64,000 nucleotides of DNA from Clytia hemisphaerica (lineage: Eukaryota > Cnidaria > Hydrozoa > Leptothecata > Clytiidae), in NCBI GenBank assembly GCA_902728285.1, contig CACVBU010000053.1:1049000-1112999 (forward strand), written 5' to 3'. Positions 34,101 to 61,190 of the stretch are shown here, in pieces; within the stretch, counting starts at the first letter, position 1, and each line of letters begins with the position of its first letter. The translations under genes were made by a program, and so were the position numbers. Under the pieces are notes generated by a model. It was not told where the DNA came from. It did no database searches and was given only the letters and a program-made list of their open reading frames with translations.

Positions 34101-37100
34101 TCTGACAAGCATCAGTTGACCCCCCCCCCCCCCTGGACATTCTTAATAACCCCTAAACAACGCAGTTTTGCCCCCCCCCTAAACAAGGCAAATTTTGTAG
34201 ATTTTTCATCACCCCCGGACACTATATCCATTACATCCTCCACCCTGCATGTACAAAAAAATTTTGGAAGATCCCATTGACATTCTCAAAGACAAAGAAT
34301 TTCGAAAAAATCTTTAAAAATAGCAGGAAATTATTGGGTCGCCTTTTTAGAATTTTACATGAGACTGTTGCAGGGAAAATTGCGCTGTCTTTTTTTATAA
34401 AACATTATTTTTTTGTAGGTTGCGCTGACGCACATTCTCCAGGAGTTTGTGAGTATTACAAAGCAGTTGGACTCTGTGAACTATCGAACGATGTTGGAAT
34501 CCATACGCGACATTATTGTGAAAAAACGTGTGGTGGATGTGAAGGAAGTAAGTAAAAAAACTTCAAACTCACAAGGAATCTGTTCATGATGATATTCATG
34601 ATGTAATGTTTTCAACGGGAACACTCTGGTTTTTGCCAGTAGTGGCAAATTTTAAACAGTTTTATCTAGATTCAATTTCCCAATACTGGCAAAAGCTGGG
34701 TTACTTCCGTAAAAAACGTTAAGTCACGAGTTTCATGAATTTGGGTTCAGAGTACCTTAGTAAAGTTATATACTTTGTAAGAATGTCCATGATGAAAATG
34801 GCCAACTAGTTAAGAATAATGTAAGAATATCACCATCATAGAATTTTGCTACTCAAGCTAAATGAATTAGGATCCTAACTTAAAAATGCTGTATGAATAT
34901 TTTAGGATGATTTTCCCAAAAAAGTTAAGAATATCCATGATGAAATGGATTTACACCATTCTTATGAAAAATAGCATTAGACATTTCGCATGCTCGACTA
35001 CAATGAAACTGAATCATAATCGTAAATTTTCTTACTTCAATAGACAGCTATGCATCTCTACAAGCCGGCGGTAATCCAAATAGCCCGTATTTTTTCAAGT
35101 ACCCGATCATTCGTGCCGACATTTCCCGATCAGAGTTAAATGACATGACTGGCTGTAAACCATGCTACAGTCGTAATAATTGTCCTTTGTCCCCATATTG
35201 TTTGGGTTTCCGATACAGACGTAATGTAAACGGCGTAAACAAAATTAGCAAGGTAAGATTTCTTTAAAATCGGAATTTTCAAACTTTTACCAACCTGAAT
35301 GGTTTTGTTGTGTATATTTATGAGAGTGAATAATTTTTTAACTTGAAATGTAGAATATCACTTGGACGTTTTTAATTGATCAATTTTATGGAAGATAAAT
35401 CGAAAATCATTATTTTTATCTTTTGCGAAAGACCGTTATTACAACGACTCTTTCTTCAAGCAATGAATAGTCTAGCAAGCTAGACGACACAAAGTAGAAA
35501 TAAAGCAAATGAAGTAATGAATGGAACAATTTTAGTCGTCTAGAAACCTTTGTGCACTAACTCCAAACAAAAGAAAAGTGTCAATATGGCAATAATAATT
35601 TTTTCCTGCTCAAAATAATTCTTGAGAAAAAAAATATGTGTGGATTTGTGTATTGAAAGTTTTTCATTTGAGTTGATTTCGTTTTGAGAGTTTGTTGTTG
35701 CTTGATAAATTGTTTTCTCGCTACGCAAGTTTCTGCGTAGCTAGCCCCTGTATCTATAAGGCTGGAACACCGGATTCTTCCAGTCGTTTATACAAACTAA
35801 ATCCCGTATTACTATTATTATTAGTATTACACGCATTATAAACGACTCCAGTCTAAGCAATGAAGTGAAAGGAAGGCGTGGCTGAATGGGATAAACTTTC
35901 TCGGGATTAAATTTCTCAAAATATTATACTATTTTAATGGTTACTTGCATCAAAGAGGCGCAAATAATGTGTATTTCAACAACCAACATGCATGATTTGA
36001 CAGTGAAAGGCACAAAATCGTGAAATATTGTCTCCCATTAGTGTCATCCGCGAAATTAAGTCCCCGCGAAATTTTTGAATTTCGCGGATAGGCCGAACCG
36101 CGAAATTTAATCCCCGCGAAAGTTTATCCCATTAAAGTTAGTCTAGCAAGCTAGACGACTAATTCAGACATATTAGAAATAAAGCAAAAAAGTAAATTTT
36201 AGTCGTCTAGAAACCTTTGTGCACTAACTCCAAACAAAAAAAAAAAGTGTCAATATCGCAATTAAAATTTTTTCCCGCTCAAAAAAAGTTCTTGAAAATA
36301 AAATGTGTGTGGATTTGTGTGTTAAAAATGTTTCATTTGAGTTGATTTTATTTTGAGAGTTTGTTGTTGCTTGATAAATTGTTTTTTCGCTACGCAAGTT
36401 TCTGCGTAGCTAGGCCCGGTATCTATAAGGCTGGAACACCGGATTCTTCCAGTCGTTTATACAAACTAAATCCCGTATCATTATTTGTGTTTATTATTAG
36501 TATTACATGCATTATAAACGACTCCAGTCTACATTAAAGTATTTCTTTTTGGAGGGCAATTTGCCGTTTACAAAGTTATTTCTCAAAAATAAAACAAATC
36601 TTTCTCTAATTAGCTATGCCTTCTAATAAGTGCCAACCCTCTAAGGAATACAGCAATTAAGAGTCGTAAAAACTTCAAAAGAGTACCACAATGAGAATAA
36701 AATACTGTATTATAAATATCTGATAATTGTATCCATGCCACTCCTATCAGGTGAAAGCAGTCGGTCTGAACAAAGATAGTCGCAATCGTGTCTTGTATGT
36801 CGATAACGATAGCATCAGATACGTTTCACGATCATCGACGTACAACGCTTACGAACATCATCTGGTACAAATGAAATTGAGATGTCAAGATATCGTGGTA
36901 GGTATACTTTTTTAATGAGAAAAGAAAATTTTCCTTTAGAAAGTCTCTGGAAAAATCGGCTAAAATGTCGTCCCAAATTGCTGAAAAGTCCTATCGGGTC
37001 TGTGAGAGGATAGTGTTTTATCATGAACATATAAATGACTGGACATCCATCTCATTTGTGTTTTTGTAGAAGACACTGCTTAACTTAAAATATGTTTAAC

Positions 37101-38100
37101 TTATGAAGAAATTTGAAAATAATTCTTTTGTGAATTATGAGTAATGTTCAAGCTCTATCAATCCTTTTACCTAAGTAATTCATAGAAATAAAATTGTGAC
37201 GGAATATTGTCGGATTTTTTAAACCAAATTTGAAATACAAGCGGCAACGAAGCTCTCTTCAAAGACATAATAGAAGTCGTTTATATGTTCATGGTTTAGT
37301 AGAACAATCAAAGTGAAACAAAAAACGGGTATCGTTTTGAAGAAGTGTATCTTATTTTCTTTGTCATCACAGGTTGCCATCGAAGGAAGAAAAGGTGACG
37401 ATCAATTTCACGTTGATGATTTCTTTTTCACGTCCGGCAAATGTCCGTCTGGATCAACGAGTTCCGTTTATACCGGAACAAGCAAGGAGAGTTACAGCCC
37501 ACCATACGCCAATGTCCAAGCACATGAAGGTTTTACTGAAGGTTAGTGAAAATAACCGGCTTTTTTTATTTTCTTGACAGTTAAATACAGTAGGCGCTTT
37601 CTAATTCGATCTTCCAGGGAATTGGATTTTCATCGAATAAGGGAGCTTATCAAATAATAGAGCATCGTTTATGAGAAATTCTTGATGACTAGGAGTTTGA
37701 ATTTTATTGAATAAGGGAGCGTATCGAGTCATAGAACGTCGAATTAGAGAGTATCAACTGTATCTATTTTCCTACCCTTTTTATCCCGGTAGAGTAAGAA
37801 GGTTTATTTTTTTTCAAAAAAAATTGATTATAGACTTCCTTTCCACCGTATTTCGAACAGAAAGGAGCCTATAGCTGGGGGCTGGTTTACTAATGAAGTA
37901 TTCAAAAAATAAGATTTTGCATTTGTACCGCCACAAAATAAACTAATAATCCTTCCTTATTTTCTATAGATGTTATCGAGGAGAACAAACGAAGCATGAG
38001 ATTAGCGGATCGTGTGCGCAAGTTAGCGCAACGTTTCAAATCGTTCAGAAAAGATGCAAATTTTAATGGATTATCTGGGTCTGGATTGAGAAAGTGGTAA
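25145..38100 (+). CDS. Secreted astacin (M12A) metalloprotease with ShK and MAM-like regions, 15 exons
   Basis: Exons: 25145-25208, 25695-25811, 27095-27232, 27630-27774, 29796-29887, 30564-30668, 31262-31311, 31775-31940, 32603-32824, 33710-33784, 34419-34547, 35044-35252, 36751-36897, 37373-37541, 37970-38100. Every junction is GT-AG and in phase: 1959 nt, 652 aa. Order: signal peptide 1-17 ([17 protein letters not shown]); propeptide to about 95; catalytic domain about 100-292 with KVPYEIN, GCWSYIG, zinc site [19 protein letters not shown] (from residue 190) and Met-turn SVMHY (243-247); Thr-rich linker 295-355; six-Cys ShK domain 393-431; Cys-rich/MAM-like region about 435-580; basic tail. 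All zinc-binding and catalytic residues are present, so an active secreted zinc endopeptidase is expected. The substrate is unknown. Exon 4 start: the acceptor at CCATAG keeps phase, whereas the earlier GACAG does not. Confidence 0.93.
26140..26294. repeat. Near-perfect 155 bp palindrome in astacin intron 2
   Basis: Left arm ATTCATGATATGCACCACTG, CAATGTCTTC, ACCCAACAGCTGATTGGTTG. The right arm inverts it: CAACCAATCAGC-like core, then GAAGACATTGCAATGGTGCA, TATCATGAAT. A related copy is at 33810-33937. Likely a miniature inverted-repeat transposon. Confidence 0.8.
26339..26490. repeat. Dispersed repeat related to 42258-42435
   Basis: Shares CACAAAYGCCGGATTGAAA, a CCATCGTC..GCGGCGC-like segment and TCTTGCC..AAAGGTTAGAG with 42258-42435. 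Confidence 0.6.
26818..27066. mobile_element. TACACG-ended miniature element, short form
   Basis: TACACGTTTTTTTATAAGAA at the left and GTTTGTTCTTATAATAAAAC at the right; the right end is slightly decayed. It ends 28 bp before astacin exon 3. Confidence 0.75.
27795..27962. mobile_element. Inverted-repeat element (AGGATACACC ends)
   Basis: AGGATACACCTTTTCGACCG at the left, CGCTCGAAAAGGTGTATTCC at the right: about 30 bp imperfect terminal inverted repeats. It begins 20 bp after astacin exon 4. Confidence 0.75.
28165..28180. repeat. Short telomere-like tract
   Basis: About two and a half CCCTAA units (AACCCTAACCCTAAC) inside astacin intron 4. Too short to mean a telomere. Confidence 0.6.
28884..29031. 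mobile_element. CACCCCTGTG-family miniature element, copy 2 (decayed left end)
   Basis: GTCCCAGACCCGCTGGGACC at the left and ACCGGGGCTGTGAGGCAGGG at the right, in astacin intron 4. Confidence 0.65.
30775..30876. mobile_element. CCAGCTGGCACAC palindromic element, copy 1
   Basis: TACCCAGCTGGCACACGACG ... GTTGTGTGCCAGCTGGGTA, an almost complete 100 bp palindrome rich in AACGTT. It lies in astacin intron 6. Confidence 0.85.
31121..31220. mobile_element. CCAGCTGGCACAC palindromic element, copy 2
   Basis: TTCCAACTGGCACACAACGT ... ACGTTGTGTGCCAGCTGGAA, same family and same intron as 30775-30876. It ends 41 bp before exon 7. Confidence 0.85.
31326..31492. mobile_element. pogo-like miniature element
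   Basis: CAGTTGGAACTCTCTAATTC at the left, ATTAAGAGAGCGTTGACTGT at the right, with internal TCGAATAAGG. It begins 15 bp after astacin exon 7. Confidence 0.75.
32603..32824 (+). other. Thr/Pro-rich mucin-like linker exon of the astacin
   Basis: About 73 residues, mostly Thr with Pro and Lys (repeats of TTTTT, KPTTT, PTKPTTT), encoded by ACA/ACC/ACG/ACT codons in an (ACN)n tract. Likely an O-glycosylated spacer between protease and ShK domain. The mixed third bases argue for selection at protein level rather than a pure microsatellite. Confidence 0.85.
33131..33385 (+). mobile_element. tRNA-derived SINE
   Basis: tRNA-like head: A box in CGTAGTGCATTGGTTGAGTA, B box in GTGAGTTCAATCCC. Conserved body CTTGATGCTCAGCAAATAAG, GTGGCGCCCTCCCCTACC, tail CTCCGACTGCGGTCGCAGAC. 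In astacin intron 9. Confidence 0.85.
33810..33937. repeat. Palindromic element related to 26140-26294
   Basis: GGACCCAACAGCTGATTGGT ... ACCAATCAGCTGTTGGGTCC. The right flank GAAGACATTGCAATTGTGCA matches the earlier copy. It starts about 25 bp after astacin exon 10. Confidence 0.75.
34043..34245. mobile_element. Miniature element with GGGTGGAGGAT ends and C tracts
   Basis: GGGTGGAGGATATAAC at the left, ATTACATCCTCCACCC at the right, with two long C runs inside (around 34123 and 34172). Confidence 0.65.
34419..34547 (+). other. ShK domain exon of the astacin
   Basis: One exon encodes a complete six-cysteine ShK module: C at the start (GCADAHS), then GVC, LC, HYC, KTC and GGC. This module is commonly joined to astacins in cnidarians and nematodes, where it is a protein-interaction module. 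No Lys-Tyr dyad is obvious, and the enzyme context argues against a channel-blocking role. Confidence 0.88.
34597..34735. mobile_element. Inverted-repeat element related to 20630-20800
   Basis: GGTTTTTGCCAGTAGTGGCA then AATTT at the left; ATACTGGCAAAAGCTGGGTT at the right. In astacin intron 11. Confidence 0.55.
35469..35850. repeat. 385 bp repeat, copy 1 (pair with 36137-36532)
   Basis: TAGTCTAGCAAGCTAGACGA ... TAGTCGTCTAGAAACC ... GAACACCGGATTCTTCCAGT ... AACGACTCCAGTCT. Includes a hairpin CTACGCAAGTTTCTGCGTAG. In astacin intron 12. Confidence 0.8.
35885..36134. mobile_element. GGGATAAACTTTC-ended element between the 385 bp copies
   Basis: ATGGGATAAACTTTCTCGGG at the left, CCCCGCGAAAGTTTATCCCA at the right: inverted ends with CGCGAAATT motifs inside. 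Similar architecture to 42849-43071. Confidence 0.65.
36137..36532. repeat. 385 bp repeat, copy 2
   Basis: Near-identical to 35469-35850, including the TTTCTGCGTAGCTAGGCCCG region and the AAACGACTCCAGTCT end. Confidence 0.8.
37586..37762. mobile_element. pogo-like miniature element
   Basis: TACAGTAGGCGCTTTCTAATTC at the left, GAATTAGAGAGTATCAACTG then TA at the right, with TA flanks. In the last astacin intron. Confidence 0.8.
37970..38100 (+). other. Basic amphipathic C-terminal exon of the astacin
   Basis: 43 residues after an ENKR site: [20 protein letters not shown], then [15 protein letters not shown] and stop. The Lys/Arg spacing suits an amphipathic helix. Possibly a binding tail or a released peptide; the sequence does not decide which. 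Confidence 0.7.
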
Positions 38101-40024
38101 GATTTTTTTTGGGGTGCTGTACTGTAGATTTAACAATCTGGAACAAATCTTTTACTTGGTTTTAATTTTGTATGTTTTCTATGATTTCAATTTAAAGCAT
38201 TTTTATTGTATTTCATTTCAAAAATCTTTGGAATAACTAACTCAAGTTTGAATACCTTCATTTGTTTTTGCCCATTTTCAGTCCTCATTCAGTATTTCCT
38301 TTTTCACACATATTTTTGAAACAAAATATTTTTTTACTAATTTTCAAAACGAATTTATTTATTACTTTAGCTAAACATTTTTATTTTTTATAAACGAATT
38401 TATGATGAATATTTTTTGACATCGTATTAAAGATATACCAGCAATTAAACTTTCAATAAATAAAATGTCTCCAAATATTTTTTTCCCAAGGAATGTTTTT
38501 CCGAAGTTTTTCAAAACGAAATTTGACATTTCAATATAATATAAATCAGAGACAAAATAAACTACAACTTTTGCTGAAATTTTCTACTCGCCTCTACATC
38601 AGATAGGTCCAATCATCATCCAGCTTGTTTTTCCGTTTTTCAATTTATTATTTATTTTAAACTTTTAAAAAATATACAAATTACAAAAATTATACATAAT
38701 CAATTTATCGCAAAAAAATAAAAGATACAATGTAGAAAAACAATTATAATTTACATAGAAAGCATGATCTAAACACAGATTTAAATGTCGCGCTTTGGCT
38801 GAAAAGTGTGCCGTATTTTTTTAGGTCAACAATAATTTTTGCAATATTCACATTTTTCTGCTTGAAAAATCTTTAAACACTCCATCTAGCCCTTCGGGCT
38901 TTACAGAAATCTTTGGATCTAAATGATATTTCATTAAAAGCGGCAAATAAATGTCTAAATTATCCAAATCTTAGAAACTACTTCTGGCTGAACTATTGTT
39001 TCTATAAACAACATCATTGCCAAGTTTATCACTTTTAATTTGAGACATTAATTCCATTAAGATCTATGCATGCTTTGTAAGAGCGCTCTAGAAATTGAAT
39101 GTAGAAAAATATACAAACATCAAAAATTTACAGAAAATAAGCTTTTAATTTAAAGATATTACAAAAAAATAATTGCAGTAAAAAAGCTGTAGAAAGAACG
39201 AAAAAATGTTGACCGCCTTTTAAAAATCTAGAAAGCATTTCACAACAATCAGAGTTTGTAATTTTCCCAGAATTTAAGGTTTTGTATCTAAATGAACGGG
39301 TTTTCGTTCGAGGCTTATATACAATACAATATTATGAAAGAAATTTCATTATTAAAACTTTAATGCATTTTTAACAGAAGAATAAAATTGTGCATATCAA
39401 AAAATATTATCTATAAACCTTCTAATATTTCCAAAATTTTCCAAAAATCTTAGTAAACAAGATTATTTTCACTTTTTCAGAACAAAATTACACCCAAGAT
39501 CACATAAAGATCATTTTTTTAATTAACGGAGACTCTGATGGGCGGACATCTATAAAAAGCGGAAAGTAGAAAAATGGTAAGCGTAATAATAATGGCATTT
39601 GGCTCTACCAGAGAGAAACTATAATTTTTCGAAAAATCTGGCCGACTTTAAAAACTGCATAGAAAGTCTTTCACAAATTGTGTGAAATAGCATTATCTCA
39701 ATATTTTTGCGCGTTTAAATGTTACGCGAAGTTTCAGAAAGAAAAAAAGCCTTTAAGTACGGTAAGCCTAGAGCCCTCTGTGGATTTCCAGGAGGTTCAA
39801 CAAAATATTTTACAGTTCAAGCACTGTTAGGATTAAGCCGATTTTCACATGGTTTTCAAAATTATCCTTCTGCTTTGGTTATTTTTTGAATTTTTTATAC
39901 CCCTATAGTGTTCACATTTTTATATATAACAGCACTCAACCATCTGCTAGGAATCACCTACACATGGAAAAGGGTGTAACGCCCAATAATAACCAGTGTA
40001 TGGGGCCGGATATATATTTCACTA
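38101..40024. other. Convergent intergenic/3' UTR region
   Basis: Very AT-rich DNA between the stop codons of the astacin (+) and FGD (-) genes. It probably holds both 3' UTRs. I see no further gene. Confidence 0.7.
38455..38460 (+). promoter_or_regulatory. Candidate polyadenylation signal of the astacin gene
   Basis: AATAAATAAAAT about 355 bp after the stop codon. Inferred from position. Confidence 0.5.
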
Positions 40025-57982
<17,958 letters not shown>

Positions 57983-58084
57983 CTAAATGAAAAAAAAAAG
58001 ATGGAGATATTATCAAATACAAGGTTTTAAATGACAAAACTTAAAAACCTACTGTATGTTACTGCGCTATAAAACCATGTTCGC

Positions 58085-58165
58085 ACGTTACAATTCAAGC
58101 CATTCTATTGGTTAAAAATGACGTAAAACTTGAATGTAACCAATAAAATGGCTTTATTTCTTTTC
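58085..58165. repeat. Imperfect palindrome
   Basis: CAAGCCATTCTATTGGTTAA ... GTAACCAATAAAATGGCTTT around a GACGTAAAAC core. Resembles the centre of the palindromes at 26140 and 33810. Confidence 0.6.
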
Positions 58166-58681
58166 CGAGCGAAACGAAATCGTTGCGTGCGAACATGGTC
58201 TAAGTCTCGAGGACAGGGTTTTGAAATAACAGTTGAATATCGGATACTTTTCAACCTAAATTGTCCCCTGTCCGACCTAAAGCAACCCTGATCTGAAATT
58301 TTATCCGACCCACTGGAAATCGTTATTTCTGTCTGCAGACCTTGGTTTTTCATGATAAAATATTTTAAGAAAAAATAATCATCCATTTCAAACTTTTTAA
58401 TGAACGAACCAAAACATTTTAGCTTGGTTTTGGTAGCTTTCTTTTAAGTTGAAATTGTTTTTTAGGTAACTTAATAAGGGCTTGAAGTCAATTTCTTTGA
58501 TTGGTGGTTTCTGAAATCTGAATTTCGATTGTCTTAATTTTTTCTTAGGTATTCTCCAGCTTTCAGCCCCAATTTCTATTAAGAGGCGAATTATTTGAGA
58601 GAATAATTTGAGACAGACAGGTTAACACCGTGATGTAGGGCGATCTCTTAATACGGTCGAACTTGGTTCCGATCAATGCAG

Positions 58682-58763
58682 ACCCTCCCGGTTAAAATTG
58701 GTCTCTTCCGGTTTAAGTCGGCCCCTCCCGGTCCAAGTCGTCCCCTCCCGGTTGAAGTCGGAC
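58682..58763. repeat. Four ~20 bp CCTCCCGGTT repeats
   Basis: CTCCCGGTTAAAATTGGTC, then three similar units with AAGTCGG. A minisatellite upstream of the first FGD exon seen. Confidence 0.7.
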
Positions 58764-59978
58764 CAAACCAAACTGCCCCAACTTGCTTACCTCCAAACTT
58801 TTACTAGTAGCAGCACCATCTTGTTGTATTTTTAAGTTATAAGAGAAAAAGAATTTCTTCAAAAACATTTTTTCTTTACAAACTAACTTATTTTCTGGAA
58901 ATAAAATGAAGCATCAATTATACCTATGAGCCGTTATGTCAAGAGAAGATAGATGGCTAAAGTCCACTCAGTATTTTTAGACAGTCTTTTGATTGTGTTC
59001 ACGGACACCTTGTCAGTACACAGACCCAGTATCTACGGCTAATTCCAAAATTCATTACCGTAGAGGTTCTTCCCCACAAACATTAGGTGAAAACCACACA
59101 CTATAAAAGTTAGATACCAAACAATGTTTGTGCGAAATAGCCTTCAATACTCCTCTAAATAATTAATTCCCTGCTAATTACCCAATTAATTGACCATCGG
59201 TTACCTCAATCGAATGGAATGGATCGATTTATCCTAACCTTCGATTCAGGGATAAAGAAAATAATCTTATAAATGCAAATTATACGTAACAGAATGAAAA
59301 TCGAAAGCATAAATAACAATTTAGAATAATCACATTCAGCAAAAGATTTCCAAAGGCAAAGAATTCTTCTGAATAGCCAATTCTCAATAAAAATTCCAAA
59401 TTGTACATCGTCGATAAATTAGCCAAAGGTTTATTTGTGTTGAAACATCTACATACGAAGAAGGTATAGTTCCAGGGTCTTCCCCACAAACATTAGGTGA
59501 AAACCACACACTATAAAAGTGAGGTACCACACAATGTTTGTGCGAAATAGCCTTCAATACTCCTCCAAATAAATAATACCATGCCAATTACCCATTGACA
59601 CATAGTCAGTACACAGACCCAGTATCTACGGCTAATTCCAAAATTCATTACCGTAGAGGGTCTGTTGCCATTGTCTTTTCTCATTTGATATTTTTCAAAC
59701 CGACCGCTGCGATGGAGTGTTGGTGAGAGAGGAGAGACGATGAGAGAAGTGTTGCTATTTATAAATCATACTTTATCGCAGTGTATTACGAAGCGATGAA
59801 CGTAAGATACAGTCTGGTACAGAGTAACAGACACCACGGATTGGATAAGTTTACCTTTGCCAAATTTATGAAGTACTAACCCATAGAACCTGAACAGAAA
59901 AAAATACAAACAGGTCCTCCCAGGTCTACAGTAGATCTTCATTAAGAAGAATAAACCAAACAGTTTTCTCTAACAGAA

Positions 59979-60194
59979 TACACTTTTTTATAAGAACAAA
60001 CTATATAGGAACATATGGCTTCCGTGGTCAAAAAGTTAAGAACGCGTTAAGAACATTTTAAGGCTTTATGGACTTAAAGACACTTTATTTCATAAAAAAA
60101 TTGACAAAAATACTCGCAAAATGGCGAAAATAAGAACATGTTAAGAACATTTTTAAGCATGAAAGCTGCTGGATGTTCTTATAAAAAACGTGTA
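59979..60194. mobile_element. TACACG-family miniature element, inverted orientation
   Basis: TACACTTTTTTATAAGAACA and AACTATATAGGAACATA at the left, TGGATGTTCTTATAAAAAAC then GTGTA at the right. It sits in the gap of the satellite array. Confidence 0.75.
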
Positions 60195-61190
60195 CGTAAG
60201 TCTATGTGTGTACCGTGATTCTGGCTAACTCATTCCAGGTTTGAACTTTTTAAAAACAAAACTCTCTGCAAAGGAAAAAAAGTTCAGCGAAAACAAATTT
60301 TAACTTTTAAAAGGATTTTGTAAGCTCATTCGAGCCAACTTCGACCTCTTTAAACGTGCTAGGCCAAAACAAGACACTCTCTATCATTTTCAAATGCATT
60401 CTGCAATCACATCTCCTTCCTTCAAGATATACCAGCTTCCCATATAAAAACAATCTCTTCACTGTATCAACCGGGTAAATACCTACAGTAAACAGGATTC
60501 AACGCGACTTCTTTGGATTAGATATGATAAAGCAAACAAAAAGTTTGACTTAACAAGAATCAAAAATGCTCGACAAAAAAAATGAAGGAAATATATTTGG
60601 CAGAGGAATTGAATGATATTAATACTCAAACAGCTCCAAAATTCATTTCATATCATCATTTATAGGTCCGTCGATCGAGCAGAGTGCAGCGTTTAAACGA
60701 TTTATTCTTTTAAAGGGATAAAAATATCAAGAAATTCTTATAATACACTTTATACTGAAATTTGTAGAGGAATGACGAAAGATCGAAAGTATTTCACAAA
60801 AAGTAAATATTAATTTTGATATCCCGATATCATAGAAAAAAAATCAGAAAATATGTAAGGCAAGTGTACTTATCAAGTTGTCATGTATAGCTTTAAATCA
60901 TAACAAAAATACAAGGAATCAAATTAGTATGCAAAAGCCGAAAATAAGAAGGTTGTGAATTCCAGGGGGGTCAAAACATTTTTTAAACATCCAGAGGTGT
61001 GAGAAGAAATTTCAGGGATTTGTTTTAGTAAAAAATCAAGAGAAATTTTCTTAAATCCGTAAAAATACGAAGAGTTCAAGCAGCAAAATAATTCACTTCC
61101 TCCACACTTCTCATACAGCACAAATTTCTGGAATATAGCGTAAATTGAAATCTCCCGACGAAAATCCTGAATTAAATTTATATAGCGATA
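60195..61190. other. Spacer inside the satellite region: nothing recognised
   Basis: AT-rich, no supported gene. Together with 59590-59978 it interrupts the satellite. Confidence 0.4.

Larger units (their letters stand above)
35044..37541 (+). other. Cys-rich and MAM-like C-terminal region of the astacin
   Basis: Three exons. The first has [16 protein letters not shown]. The last two have a beta-rich stretch ending [19 protein letters not shown] then TSGKCP, resembling the closing strands of a MAM domain (usually ALDDI.F..G.C). The start of a MAM domain is not recognisable, so this is either a divergent MAM or another jelly-roll module. Confidence 0.5.
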
